Shown here: one piece after another, positions 52,285-61,884 of the stretch
How positions within the stretch are numbered: position 1 is the first letter of the stretch
Layout: each line of letters begins with the position of its first letter
NCBI GenBank assembly: GCA_910585005.1
Contig: CAJUCN010000017.1
Coordinates: 7,204 to 71,203 of the forward strand
Direction of reading: 5' to 3'
Origin: an uncultured Lachnospiraceae bacterium
GTDB taxonomy: Bacteria > Bacillota > Clostridia > Lachnospirales > Lachnospiraceae
Length of the DNA: 64,000 nucleotides
The notes under the pieces: model-generated
What the model was told of the DNA's origin: nothing
The model's database searches: none
The model's input: only the letters and a program-made list of their open reading frames with translations
Position numbers and translations under genes: made by a program

Positions 52285-53950
52285 TATCGATACATCCGTG
52301 GCAGGGGTTGGAAAATGCAGTGCCGTAGATGAGGCATTAAGCCTTTTTTATTTATATATACAAGAGACATACTCGTCTGAAGAGGTTGAATTGATTTGTA
52401 ATGAATTAAAGGCTATTGCCAGACGAGAGGACTTTATTTGTAATAAGTTTGATTCAACCAAGCGTACATACACACAAGTTCAAGACGCTCTTTCCAAGAT
52501 AAATGAAAAACAGAGTATAAGGAAAAGTAAGGGCGTATATTACACTCCAAATGATGTGGTGCGTTTTATTCTAACAAACAGTATTAAAGCTTCATTTGGA
52601 AAACTTACGGTTGCCAATATCAGTGATATGAGCCTGGATAATATACCGTACCGTTCATTTTGCTGTAATAAAACCGTATTTGACCCAACGTGCGGAGCGG
52701 GAGAATATTTGCTTACTGCACTCGAAATGAAAATTAATTTGCTGAAGAACAGGACAAATATTACAAATAATCTTGTGCGAAAAGCAGTATCCACTATTTA
52801 TGGTAATGATGTGAATGTTGAATCAATCATAATTACAGAATTGAGATTGCTGTTACTCATTATAGAGACTTGTGGTGTGGCTTATTGTACTGGTCTTGGT
52901 AACATAATGAACAGGCGTTTTATATCGTTTGATTTTATTGCGGACGAAGCAGCGTTTGAAGATAAATATCATATTGTGGTAGGTAACCCACCTTATGTTG
53001 AAGATTTCAAGTCAGGTATTGAACTCAGCGATAGGTACGGAAACATATATGCCAATATCCTGCTCAATGCAGCTAAAAAACTCGAAAAAAATGGTACTAT
53101 TGGCTTTATTATTCCGCTTTCATATGTATCTACTCCGAGAATGAAAAAACTTAGAGATGAATTAGGGTTGCTGGTTTCGGAACAGTATATTTTGAGTTTT
53201 GCAGACAGACCGGATTGTTTATTTGATTCGGTGCATCAGAAATTGTGCATTTTGATTGGCAAAGATAAAAAGTCAGAAAAGACCGTTTATACTGGAAATT
53301 ATCAATATTGGTATAAGAAAGAACGTGCTACTCTTTTTACAGACATTCAAATGGTTAAAAATAAGCACGAAAATGCAGATTTTATTCCTAAACTGGGAAC
53401 TGAGCAGGATATCGTCATATACAAAAAGATTACTGACACAAGAAAAATGCAGTCAGTATATGATATATCGAAAAATGGGACGGAGTCTGTATACTTAAAT
53501 CGCCGTGAAGCATTTTGGATGAAAGCTTACAGAGAACAGGTGGATGACCCAGAATATAAGGTGTTCAGTTTCAAAAGTCCGATAGAGGCGGATTATTGTT
53601 ATTGCCTGATCAACTCTTCCTTGTTTTGGTGGTACTGGATTAGCGTGTCTGACTGTTGGCACGTTAGTAAAGATTTAAACGGCTTCATGATGCCAATGAA
53701 GGTAAATATGGCCGGAGCTACAGAATTGGCACAAGGCTTGAGACAGAGATTAGAAGAAACAAAAGTGTATGTAGGTACAAAACAAACGCAGTATGAATAC
53801 AAACATCGAGAGTGTTTGGAGGAGATTCGTGCAATAGATGATTTTATAAATGCTGCGTATGGATTAACTGAAGCCGAAAGCAACTATATAAAGAATTTTG
53901 CTATTAGGTACAGAACAAGCGGAGGAATTGACGCAGATGAAAATAATTGA
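52277..53950 (+). CDS. N6-adenine DNA methyltransferase, Eco57I/TaqI-like gamma class
   Basis: 557 aa from the ATG at 52277 (MGNIDTSVAG), which follows AAAGGATG and overlaps the XRE stop by 8 bp. An upstream Met at 52265 is also possible. Motif I is DPTCGAG (Asp136), motif IV NPPY (Asn237), order I then IV as in gamma class. The SKGVYYTPNDVVRFI segment before motif I is typical of Eco57I-type enzymes. The C-terminal ~250 residues act as target recognition (YNLNRREAFWMKAY-type region). No nuclease motif is seen, so it appears to be methylation only. Confidence 0.88.
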   Translation: MGNIDTSVAGVGKCSAVDEALSLFYLYIQETYSSEEVELICNELKAIARREDFICNKFDSTKRTYTQVQDALSKINEKQSIRKSKGVYYTPNDVVRFILTNSIKASFGKLTVANISDMSLDNIPYRSFCCNKTVFDPTCGAGEYLLTALEMKINLLKNRTNITNNLVRKAVSTIYGNDVNVESIIITELRLLLLIIETCGVAYCTGLGNIMNRRFISFDFIADEAAFEDKYHIVVGNPPYVEDFKSGIELSDRYGNIYANILLNAAKKLEKNGTIGFIIPLSYVSTPRMKKLRDELGLLVSEQYILSFADRPDCLFDSVHQKLCILIGKDKKSEKTVYTGNYQYWYKKERATLFTDIQMVKNKHENADFIPKLGTEQDIVIYKKITDTRKMQSVYDISKNGTESVYLNRREAFWMKAYREQVDDPEYKVFSFKSPIEADYCYCLINSSLFWWYWISVSDCWHVSKDLNGFMMPMKVNMAGATELAQGLRQRLEETKVYVGTKQTQYEYKHRECLEEIRAIDDFINAAYGLTEAESNYIKNFAIRYRTSGGIDADENN

Positions 53951-55055
53951 TTTATTTGCCGGGTGTGGCGGATTATCCCTTGGCTTTATCCAGGCAGGAT
54001 TTAGCGTAGAGAAGGCGGTAGAATATGACCCTGTAATTGCAGACACATATCAGCGTAACCATCCGGAAGTTGATGTGATTGTTGATGACATAAAAAATAT
54101 AGACACTTCTGATATGTTCGTTGGAACGATGGCGGATGTTATTATCGGAGGGCCACCGTGCCAAGGATTCTCTATGGCAGGCGCAAGAATCAGACAGGGA
54201 TTTATTGATGACCCGCGAAATTATCTTTTCAAACATTATTTTAATGTTGTAAAAGCGGTTATGCCTAAAGTTTTTGTTATGGAAAATGTAAAAGGCATAT
54301 CTACAATGCAAGGTGGAAAAATTTTTGAAGAAATCAAAAGAATTTTTCAAGACCCTGAAGTACTTAACGGAAAACCGTATTGCATATATCACAGGGTAAT
54401 CAACGCTGCGGACTTTGGAGTTCCTCAACGAAGAGAAAGAATGATTATAATAGGAACTCTTGTTGACGAAGCGGATATTGATACCTTGTGGGAGAAAACC
54501 ATAAATGATATAAAAAACGAGTATCCTACCTATTTTGACGAAGTAACGGTTTTGGATGCGATAGGAAATCTTTCGATGACAAGCGAAGATGGAGTTACTG
54601 ATAATCCGTTACCGGAAACTGCATACGAAAAGTATTTGTCCACCGATGCACAAACAATTACAAACCATACGCGGTCACGTCATTCAAAGGTTGCAGTAGA
54701 GAGAATGAGTCAAATTAAAAATGGAGAAAACTTTACAGCATTGAATGAACAGATTAACTCTGTTCATAGTGGCTCATACGGTAGGTTGTGTTGGAAAGAG
54801 CAAGCTTCAACAATCACTACAAGGTTTGATACTCCTGCAGGTGGTCGTTTTATCCATCCAGATGAAGACCGGACACTGACGCCAAGAGAAGCAGCACGAA
54901 TTCAAAGTTTCCCTGATAGCTATGTTTTTTATGGAGATAAGCGTTCGATAAGTCGTCAGATTGGAAATGCGGTTCCACCCAAAGTATCATACTTCCTTGC
55001 AAGATTGGTTAGGAATATATTGGATGTAGAAAATAGCGAGAACATTGGAGACTGA
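53937..55055 (+). CDS. DNA (cytosine-5) methyltransferase
   Basis: 372 aa. Motif I is DLFAGCGGLSLGFIQAGF, motif IV GGPPCQGFS with catalytic Cys75, motif VI ENVKGI, motif VIII QRRERMIIIG and motif X RQIGNAVPP. All are intact. The variable target region is between about residues 215 and 300. GGAGGAA precedes the ATG at 53937, which lies inside the end of the adenine methylase gene. It is followed by the McrB-like gene by 5 bp, as in LlaJI-like systems where cytosine methylases protect against an McrB-type nuclease. Confidence 0.94.
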   Translation: MKIIDLFAGCGGLSLGFIQAGFSVEKAVEYDPVIADTYQRNHPEVDVIVDDIKNIDTSDMFVGTMADVIIGGPPCQGFSMAGARIRQGFIDDPRNYLFKHYFNVVKAVMPKVFVMENVKGISTMQGGKIFEEIKRIFQDPEVLNGKPYCIYHRVINAADFGVPQRRERMIIIGTLVDEADIDTLWEKTINDIKNEYPTYFDEVTVLDAIGNLSMTSEDGVTDNPLPETAYEKYLSTDAQTITNHTRSRHSKVAVERMSQIKNGENFTALNEQINSVHSGSYGRLCWKEQASTITTRFDTPAGGRFIHPDEDRTLTPREAARIQSFPDSYVFYGDKRSISRQIGNAVPPKVSYFLARLVRNILDVENSENIGD

Positions 55056-55060
55056 TTTAT

Positions 55061-58003
55061 ATGAAGAACCTATTGTTCACAGGTAATCCAGCGACTGGCA
55101 AGACTTTTCTGGCCAGAGCCGCCGCATATTATCTGTGTTATGAAAAATTGAATATAGATAGCCTCCAATCAAAGGACATCTATAAAGATTTGGATAAAAT
55201 CGAGGATTTCATTAGTAGTGATAGATGTGAGTTTATTCAAGTTTATCCGAGCATGACCTATGAGGACATTGTATATGGGATTGATATCAAAGCAACGGGA
55301 ACAATGACAGTAGATTATGTGGAGAAGCGTATAAAAAAACTTTGTGACCGGGCTGGAACAACGGAAGAACTTTATGCAGTAATTTTTGATGATATTTCAA
55401 GGGTTGATGCGGGCGCATTGCTTGGGAATCTGATTTATGCTATGGAATTCAGAAATGAGACTGTTCCCCTTTCGGATGGATCCGTTTTGTGCATCCCGGA
55501 TAATGTTATTATCATTTTAACAGAGTGCAGAAATTTCCATGCAGGGCATCTTGATTATGCGTTGAGAAGAAGAATGGACTATGTTGCAGAGTTAAAATCA
55601 GATCGGGATGTACTTGAAGGATACTATGATACTGTTAATGCGAATGCTGGACGTATCATCATCGACATATTCGATAGCATAAAGGAATTTATTACTACAA
55701 ATGCAGTCCCTGGAATCCCTGATGTTGTAGATAAATATATGCCTGGACATGGTATGTTTATGGTAGAACGCACGGGAACAGCGTATTTTGTACTTGATAA
55801 ATTTAAGCAAAAAATGATATATCAGATTTTCCCATTTATTAACAATCTTTCGTCTTTGGGGATTTTGCGTGGGAATATCGAAGTATATGAAAAGGCGCTT
55901 GAATCAAAGCTTAATGTCGGAATATCCGGTTTGAATCGTATATCAGATATTAGAAAGGTCATGATTAATTCAGGCGAACGTGTTGAACCATATTCATTGG
56001 AAGATACCGTAAGGTATTATGAAAACGAAATTATCTCTAACCGTTGTTCTGACTATAAGGGGCTTTTGGAGAGCGTTATAGACGCAATTGTGTTGAATGG
56101 TGTTTTTCCGTGCGATATAGCCACAGATTCACTTTTATTCAATATTGAGATTGCATCGGTTCCGAGCAAATCTGTTCCAGTTGCCTATGCCTCATATTTA
56201 GTTAAAATGAACGATGCACCAAGCTTTTACTATGAAACGTCAGTTAAGGGCAAAGACAGGAGAAATTCCCATGCCTATTATTCGACTCGTCCAGGAAATG
56301 TAGGAAGATGGGCGGAACGTTCGGATGTTGCAGCGTATGAGATATCGTACACAGACGGCTCTCCGAGTGATACATACCTTCCGTTGAATGGGTTGAGATT
56401 GCATACATTTACAGTCAATAATGTTTGCAAGGATAATAACCCTGCGGAAATCTATGGTGCCGTGTACAGATTGTTGCTGTACTATTTGAAACTTTATGAA
56501 ATGAATATTTCTCTGGTTAAGGGTCATAGTGACGCATATGGAGACTTGGATTCGTTAATTCAGTTGGAAATAAAATATCTCGAAGCTCTACACACAGGTT
56601 TAAAGAATGTTAATGCAGCAACACAGACTGAACGAGAGAAAGCACGAATTGATTATTTCGGAACGAGAATGATGAATTTGCACACATTATGGACTCAGCA
56701 AGGAACTCGGATTCGGGTCAACAAAGAAAAATTCGATGCATTGGTTTCGGGAATATCTGCATTTGATACTGATGCATATGAGGATATTTTTAACGTCACG
56801 AATGATACGGAAAAAATCATAGAGATAAAAGGAGTTGTAAAAATGACTGATTTAAAAGACTATCAACAAATCATGGAGAATATAGGTGTTCGCCAGATGG
56901 TATTCCAAGGTCCTCCAGGTACTTCAAAAACTTTTGAAAGCAAGAAATTTGTGTTAAAACAATTAAATCCTGAATCCGATGCATTGGCAGCTCGTTTTGT
57001 TAGCCAGGAAGATATTTCTGTTGCATTGGATGAATATAAGCTGAATGAGAACGACTATGCTAATCCTTCAGCTTCATCCAAATTATCAACTGGTGGTTGG
57101 GATTTGGTTCAGTTTCATCCGTCATATGGATACGAAGATTTTATCCGTGGCATTGAAGTAAAAGCAGATGGAGGTCTTCCATCTTACAATAGTGTGAACC
57201 GAATATTAGGGAAAATTGCTGAGTTCGCTAAAATTGCAGAAAAATCCAATCCTGCTGAACCGCCGAAATTTTACCTTGTTATTGATGAGATAAACAGAGC
57301 TAATATTGCCACTGTTTTTGGTGAGTTAATTTATGGTCTGGAATACCGTGATAGCAAGGTTTCTACTCCTTACGAAGTAGAGGACAAAGTTAGCACTCCT
57401 GCAGCAAGAACAAAGGATATTGTTCTTGGCAAGAATTTGTTTATTATTGGCACCATGAACACTGCTGATAAATCTATTGACTCAATTGATTATGCTATTC
57501 GTAGACGATTTCTGTTTGTTGATAGTCCAGCAGACAGGAATGTGGTTATTAGCTGTTACCAGAACGCTTCGGAAAATGACGATGAAAATTCTATCGAATT
57601 GTTGGTATTCGATGCTGTGCAGGCAATATTTGATAATGAAAGTTATTTCAATGATGAGTATCAGAAAAGTGATGTGCGTCTCGGACATACATACTTCCTT
57701 CGCAAGCGCAAGGTGGGTTATGAAGAAGATTTTGTGGAGCGTTTCGTTTTCCAGATTATCCCTATCCTCAGAGAATATGTGAAAGACGGCATTTTGGATA
57801 CTATTGAGGATTTGATTGCTGCTGAACATACTCCTTCCGAAATTAGAGATGCCACAGACCGTGGTGAACGAGTACGCTTTATTAGTGATAACATCATGTT
57901 ATATGCGAAAGAATTCGGAAACATGACCCGTGCAGGAAAGCGTATCAACAACGAATATGTTGGAACTTTCATTGAAGAAGTGAGGACAAAGATAGGATAC
58001 TGA
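55061..58003 (+). CDS. McrB-like NTPase with two AAA+ modules
   Basis: 980 aa. Module 1 (residues 1 to about 260) has Walker A GNPATGKT (8-15), but Walker B is DD (110-111, FDDISR) and the McrB signature NTAD is replaced by TECRN. Module 2 (about 600-980) is a classic McrB GTPase: Walker A GPPGTSKT (617-624), Walker B DEINRAN (742-743 are D and E), NTADKS (800 on) and a RRRF finger. Between them lies a helical/beta linker. An in-frame ATG at 56843 with AAAAGGAG 8 bp upstream could yield module 2 alone (386 aa). It powers the McrC nuclease encoded next. Confidence 0.9.
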   Translation: MKNLLFTGNPATGKTFLARAAAYYLCYEKLNIDSLQSKDIYKDLDKIEDFISSDRCEFIQVYPSMTYEDIVYGIDIKATGTMTVDYVEKRIKKLCDRAGTTEELYAVIFDDISRVDAGALLGNLIYAMEFRNETVPLSDGSVLCIPDNVIIILTECRNFHAGHLDYALRRRMDYVAELKSDRDVLEGYYDTVNANAGRIIIDIFDSIKEFITTNAVPGIPDVVDKYMPGHGMFMVERTGTAYFVLDKFKQKMIYQIFPFINNLSSLGILRGNIEVYEKALESKLNVGISGLNRISDIRKVMINSGERVEPYSLEDTVRYYENEIISNRCSDYKGLLESVIDAIVLNGVFPCDIATDSLLFNIEIASVPSKSVPVAYASYLVKMNDAPSFYYETSVKGKDRRNSHAYYSTRPGNVGRWAERSDVAAYEISYTDGSPSDTYLPLNGLRLHTFTVNNVCKDNNPAEIYGAVYRLLLYYLKLYEMNISLVKGHSDAYGDLDSLIQLEIKYLEALHTGLKNVNAATQTEREKARIDYFGTRMMNLHTLWTQQGTRIRVNKEKFDALVSGISAFDTDAYEDIFNVTNDTEKIIEIKGVVKMTDLKDYQQIMENIGVRQMVFQGPPGTSKTFESKKFVLKQLNPESDALAARFVSQEDISVALDEYKLNENDYANPSASSKLSTGGWDLVQFHPSYGYEDFIRGIEVKADGGLPSYNSVNRILGKIAEFAKIAEKSNPAEPPKFYLVIDEINRANIATVFGELIYGLEYRDSKVSTPYEVEDKVSTPAARTKDIVLGKNLFIIGTMNTADKSIDSIDYAIRRRFLFVDSPADRNVVISCYQNASENDDENSIELLVFDAVQAIFDNESYFNDEYQKSDVRLGHTYFLRKRKVGYEEDFVERFVFQIIPILREYVKDGILDTIEDLIAAEHTPSEIRDATDRGERVRFISDNIMLYAKEFGNMTRAGKRINNEYVGTFIEEVRTKIGY

Positions 58004-58018
58004 TAGGTAGGTGACGTT

Positions 58019-59374
58019 ATGGCATGTGATGTAATAATACACCAAATAAATGACTGGTCTGCACTAAATAGCAGAGACGATGTATGGTCTAAAATTGACT
58101 TGTCAACGCCAGAATTTAATTTTGGAATTCATAAATTTCAAGGTCGTCTTTGGAGTAGCGGCTATGTTGGCGTTGGTAGACTTCACGATAAGAATGGACG
58201 CTATCTGCAATCGGCCGGAAAAGAACATATTGTTGTAGTAACTTCACAGTATGGTATGGAACCCTGGCGTATGCTTGAAACAGTAATGACAGACGATGAA
58301 TATGATGACTATATTGCCGAAATGGATGCGGATGGAAGGTCTTTATTCCATGTGTTTTATGACCAGCCGCTTATTAAACTGTCTCAAGACATAGAACAGG
58401 ACGGAGAACTCTTATATGCATTAAGTTTTATAACTTCCTGCTATGGCCTATGCAAAAAAGGTTTGAAAAAAACAATGTTCCATCAAGAAAAAAACTATTC
58501 TTCAAAGGTCAGAGGGAAGATTGAAATAAAAAAGAATATACGGATGAACACTTGCAAGGGCAGAAATGACAGGTTCTATTGTAAATATATTGGTTTCACG
58601 GAAGATAATATTGAAAATAGAATATTGAAGGCAACTCTGCTGAAATGCAAAGAAATTATAGGAAGACGCTTTCCTGCTACATCCGAAGTTTCAAAACGAG
58701 TAGCTTACTGCATGAATTCATTCCGACGTGTTCAGACTGTTCGCATCAAAACCAGTGATTTTAATGGTGCAGACGCATCGGGATTGTATATGTATTACAA
58801 ACCGTTGTTGCAGCAGGCAAAATGTATATATGGTCAAAAATACTATGCTTATAAAACCGAGGAAGGTCAATCGGTTGCAAAGAGTGTGTTTACAATTCCA
58901 TATATGATTAACATGGAGGCTCTATTTGAGTTTTATACTCGTATAGTTCTTAAGCGAACGATTGACCAAAATAAATATTCGTTGGACAGTTATTCAAAAA
59001 GGTTGTTTGTTCAAAAGGATGTTAGTGATGTTTCGGAAGTTGAGAGAGGCATACATCTGATGCCATACTGTATTCCAGATATCATCATTCGAGATAACGA
59101 AACGCAGAATCCAGTTGCGGTTATAGATGCAAAATATAAACCGAACACCAGAAGTGTCAGAGCCGATACACACCAGTTACTTTCATATGTTCTCTTAACA
59201 GGTGTAAAAAAATGTGGTTTTGCTTTTCCAGGTTCTGAGAGCAGAGCAAAGATAATGCGTTCTACAGAAACAGCAGCCTTGCCGTTGTCGGTCAATGCAA
59301 TTAATTACTATGAACTGATTTTTGGTAATGACTCTGACAACGCTGCGGAGGCTTTGAAGGCAATATTACTGTGA
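58019..59374 (+). CDS. mcrC: McrC-family endonuclease subunit (LlaJI-like)
   Basis: 451 aa. The C-terminal PD-(D/E)XK nuclease is visible as PD at 353-354 (CIPDIIIRD) and D370-A-K372 (VIDAKYKPN). The N-terminal half is the McrC domain that contacts the McrB ring, with NIENRILKATLLKCKEI typical of the family. GTAGGTGACG precedes the ATG, 15 bp after the McrB-like stop. With the NTPase it should cut DNA, and cutting is likely set by the two methylases upstream. Confidence 0.87.
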   Translation: MACDVIIHQINDWSALNSRDDVWSKIDLSTPEFNFGIHKFQGRLWSSGYVGVGRLHDKNGRYLQSAGKEHIVVVTSQYGMEPWRMLETVMTDDEYDDYIAEMDADGRSLFHVFYDQPLIKLSQDIEQDGELLYALSFITSCYGLCKKGLKKTMFHQEKNYSSKVRGKIEIKKNIRMNTCKGRNDRFYCKYIGFTEDNIENRILKATLLKCKEIIGRRFPATSEVSKRVAYCMNSFRRVQTVRIKTSDFNGADASGLYMYYKPLLQQAKCIYGQKYYAYKTEEGQSVAKSVFTIPYMINMEALFEFYTRIVLKRTIDQNKYSLDSYSKRLFVQKDVSDVSEVERGIHLMPYCIPDIIIRDNETQNPVAVIDAKYKPNTRSVRADTHQLLSYVLLTGVKKCGFAFPGSESRAKIMRSTETAALPLSVNAINYYELIFGNDSDNAAEALKAILL

Positions 59375-59385
59375 GAGGAATTGCG

Positions 59386-59574
59386 ATGAAATACTATACT
59401 GTATATCGTGAGGATACTGAAGGAATAAGCGCATTCGGAAATGCTGTGCAATGCACAGAAATTCTTGGTTTAAAGAATGCACGTCAATTTCATGCATTTG
59501 TTTCAAAAACAAGATCTGGTTTGCGAAAGCATTATAAAGTAGTAGTGGAAGAAGCTTACGAGGATGAGGAATAA
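59386..59574 (+). CDS. Small acidic protein of unknown function (62 aa)
   Basis: MKYYTVYREDTEGISAFGNA opens a 62-residue protein with an acidic end (VVVEEAYEDEE). The ATG at 59386 is 6 bp after GAGAGGA; a GTG at 59371 is less likely. It lies 11 bp after mcrC and 45 bp before the next gene, so it is in the operon. Not recognised. The beta-strand pattern and the size would suit a regulator or a small anti-nuclease partner, but this is only a guess. Confidence 0.65.
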   Translation: MKYYTVYREDTEGISAFGNAVQCTEILGLKNARQFHAFVSKTRSGLRKHYKVVVEEAYEDEE

Positions 59575-59619
59575 GGCATAGATGGAGATATTGTAACATC
59601 CACCAAGGAGGGTAGAATT

Positions 59620-60075
59620 ATGGCAGCGCATCGTTCATTTGCTGAATATGTAAAAAAGAGATTTGATAATAATTTCTGGGCGGCTACCGAAAGCTACCTG
59701 GAGGCAAACCTTGATTCCTTGGGCATTGAACTGAGGAGAATCCATCGTGCCGGAGAAACAGAAATTTCCGACGTTAAGGTAGAACACATGTGGGTTGAGA
59801 ACAAACAAGGCATGGAGATACATTTCGATGTGGCAGTATCTATTTGGTTTGAAACTCACGAGGGAGATTACCACTACGATGATTACGATGAAAACATCGT
59901 GTGGATGATAGCTCACTGTCGCGGTGATCTGGATAAGAACCTTGACGATTTTGAAATTCTGAGGGTATCGAAATATAATGGAAAAAGTCGTGTGAAGAAC
60001 CCGATGGATGATTCGCTTGTTCCCATCATTCCGTATGAAAGAGTCTGTGAAAAATTGGACCTGTTGACAAATTAA
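59620..60075 (+). pseudogene. N-terminal part of an ImmA/IrrE-associated protein, truncated by IS1182
   Basis: 151 codons starting MAAHRSFAEYVKKRFDNNFW after AAGGAGG. The sequence looks like the N-terminal domain of long ImmA/IrrE-type metallopeptidases from Clostridia (WVENKQGMEIHFDVAVSIWF, MIAHCRGDLDKNLDDFEIL), which normally go on to an HExxH zinc domain. That domain is missing. The last codons (from the D of EKLDLLTN) and the TAA are inside the left end of the IS (from 60057), so the reading frame stops in the IS. The rest of the gene is not found beyond the IS. Confidence 0.7.
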
Positions 60076-61529
60076 AGAAAAATGAACTCCCATATGGTAT
60101 AATTATTATATCAATTACAGGAGGTCATATTTTATGATGGGTAAACAGAGTGGACAAATCCAAATGGTAATCTTAGATATAGATTCCATGATTCCAGAAG
60201 ATCATCTCCTTAGACAGATTAAAAATTGTGTAAACTTTGATTTTATATACGAAAAGGCGGCGCCCTATTATTCTCATATTGGAAGAAAATCTATTGATCC
60301 GGTTATTCTGATAAAAATGCTGCTGATCGGATATCTCTATGGGATCAAGTCTGAGCGAAGGCTCGAAGAGGAAGTGTCCCTTAATCTTGCATACCGCTGG
60401 TTTTGCGGCATTGACTTTACACAGAGAACGCCTGATCATTCAACATTTAGCCAAAATAGACGACGGCGCTTTCAGGATGCCAGCATATTTCGGGAAATTT
60501 TTAATGAGATTGTGCTCAAATGCATACGGCTTGGGATTGTATCTGGGGAAACAGGTGTTGCGGATGGCTCTTTTCTCCCCTCCAATGTATCATGGGACAG
60601 CCGTTATGAGGCGGTCGAGACTGTGAACCGCTCCACAGTAAAATATATGGCAGAATTGGAAGAAGAGCTTGCTTCCATGCCAGGTTACAGGAAACCGGAA
60701 AATGAAGAAACACAGAAAGAATCTCTGAAGAGCCGCACCGATCCGGAGTGTGGTTATATTCATCAGGCACGAAAAAGGGGGTTAGGGTATCTGACAGAAA
60801 TGACAGTGGATACCAGCCATGGAATTATCACGGGTATTGACTGTTATCCTGCCAGTCAACGGGAAAGCGACATGATTCTGAAACATTTAAAAGAACAGCC
60901 ATGTGAATATCAGGAGATATGTTTAGACGCAGGATATGATATAGGAGCTGTACATAGAGGGTTGGAGTTATTAGGAATTAATGGTTATACAGCCATACGG
61001 GAATATCAAAATAATGCAATAAAAAAAGGGTTCCGTTATGAAGAGGAAAAGGATCGTTTCGTATGTATAGAGGGGGAGTATTTGGGGTTTCACAAATTAG
61101 TTTACAAAAAAGCAACGCAAAATTACTATCGATTATACAGCCGTTCTAAAAAACAATGCAAAAAATGTCCACGATTTGCCACATGTGCGACAGACTTAGG
61201 CACGGTTCGGATCAATGCCAGCGCTTATTACCCATCGTATCATAGGAATAATCAGAAAGTGGGAACTGACGATTATTTGAGGGTTATGCGATCACGGCAG
61301 ATATGGGCGGAAGGAACATTTGCTGTCTTAAAACGGGAACATAAACTGAACAAGATACAGAAAAGAGGCCTTCAGAAAGCGACAGAGGAATGCCTCTTAT
61401 CTGCAACGTCATTGAACCTAAAAAGACTGGTAAAAGCGGTGTGAATACATGGATTTACCAGCCTTTTTATTCAATCTCAGAGGAAGATAAATATAAGCGG
61501 ACCTGAAAGAAGGGTTTGTCAACAGGTCC
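60057..61529 (+). mobile_element. IS1182-family insertion sequence (1,473 bp)
   Basis: Perfect 15-bp terminal inverted repeats: GGACCTGTTGACAAA (60057-60071) and TTTGTCAACAGGTCC (61515-61529). They enclose one intact transposase gene. No target-site duplication is visible beside the repeats. The element interrupts the end of the restriction operon. Confidence 0.88.
60134..61444 (+). CDS. IS1182-family transposase
   Basis: 436 aa DDE transposase. The N-terminal DUF772-type domain has VILIKMLLIGYLYGIKSERR and YRWFCGIDFTQRTPDHSTFS. The first catalytic Asp is in VADGSFLP, the second in LDAGYD, and the Glu in AEGTFAVLKREH. A zinc-ribbon-like CKKCPRFATC lies between. Length is normal and the frame is unbroken, so it may be active. 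AGGAGG precedes the ATG at 60134; TATAAT lies at about 60101. Confidence 0.92.
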   Translation: MMGKQSGQIQMVILDIDSMIPEDHLLRQIKNCVNFDFIYEKAAPYYSHIGRKSIDPVILIKMLLIGYLYGIKSERRLEEEVSLNLAYRWFCGIDFTQRTPDHSTFSQNRRRRFQDASIFREIFNEIVLKCIRLGIVSGETGVADGSFLPSNVSWDSRYEAVETVNRSTVKYMAELEEELASMPGYRKPENEETQKESLKSRTDPECGYIHQARKRGLGYLTEMTVDTSHGIITGIDCYPASQRESDMILKHLKEQPCEYQEICLDAGYDIGAVHRGLELLGINGYTAIREYQNNAIKKGFRYEEEKDRFVCIEGEYLGFHKLVYKKATQNYYRLYSRSKKQCKKCPRFATCATDLGTVRINASAYYPSYHRNNQKVGTDDYLRVMRSRQIWAEGTFAVLKREHKLNKIQKRGLQKATEECLLSATSLNLKRLVKAV

Positions 61530-61683
61530 CTTATTAAGTGTACCCCCAATATCCCATTATCCATGATTTATGGCCAAGGGGAATGACATAGACTTAGAAA
61601 ACTTCTCTATGTAAAAAAGAAAATGTAAGAAAAAGCGAGTTAACAAGAGAAAAATAAAGATTAATATGGGAGGAAAAATAAAT

Positions 61684-61740
61684 ATGATTTCGATACTTTT
61701 CGTTTGCCACGGCAGGAAGCGAACACAAACCTTGAAATGC
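61684..61740 (+). pseudogene. Possible 5' remnant of a low-molecular-weight protein-tyrosine phosphatase gene
   Basis: GGGAGG followed by an ATG at 61684 opens MISILFVCHGRKR. ILFVCHG is the start of the P-loop of LMW-PTP enzymes (normally CHGNICRS), after which the sequence diverges and stops. Short motif, so weak evidence. The 610-bp gap from the transposase to the toxin otherwise holds the antitoxin RNA. Confidence 0.35.
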
Positions 61741-61845
61741 TGATATTTACAAGGGAAAATGCTGATTGTCAGGTGAATTTACAGAGGTTTTACAGAGAAT
61801 CAAAAGATAGATAAGAAGTCCAGTGCAAAAAAATTGAAAAACAGG

Positions 61846-61874
61846 TTGATTATTTCTTATAATTTGTATATACT
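61846..61874 (+). promoter_or_regulatory. Promoter of the type III antitoxin RNA
   Basis: TTGATT (61846-61851), 17 bp, TATACT (61869-61874). Transcription would begin at about 61881, just before the first RNA repeat. Confidence 0.78.
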
Positions 61875-61884
61875 ATGAGTAGAA

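Noticed and set aside
52277..53950. BREX PglX methylase
   Set aside because: It is an N6-adenine methylase with NPPY but much shorter than PglX (557 versus about 1,200 aa), and no other BREX genes are present.
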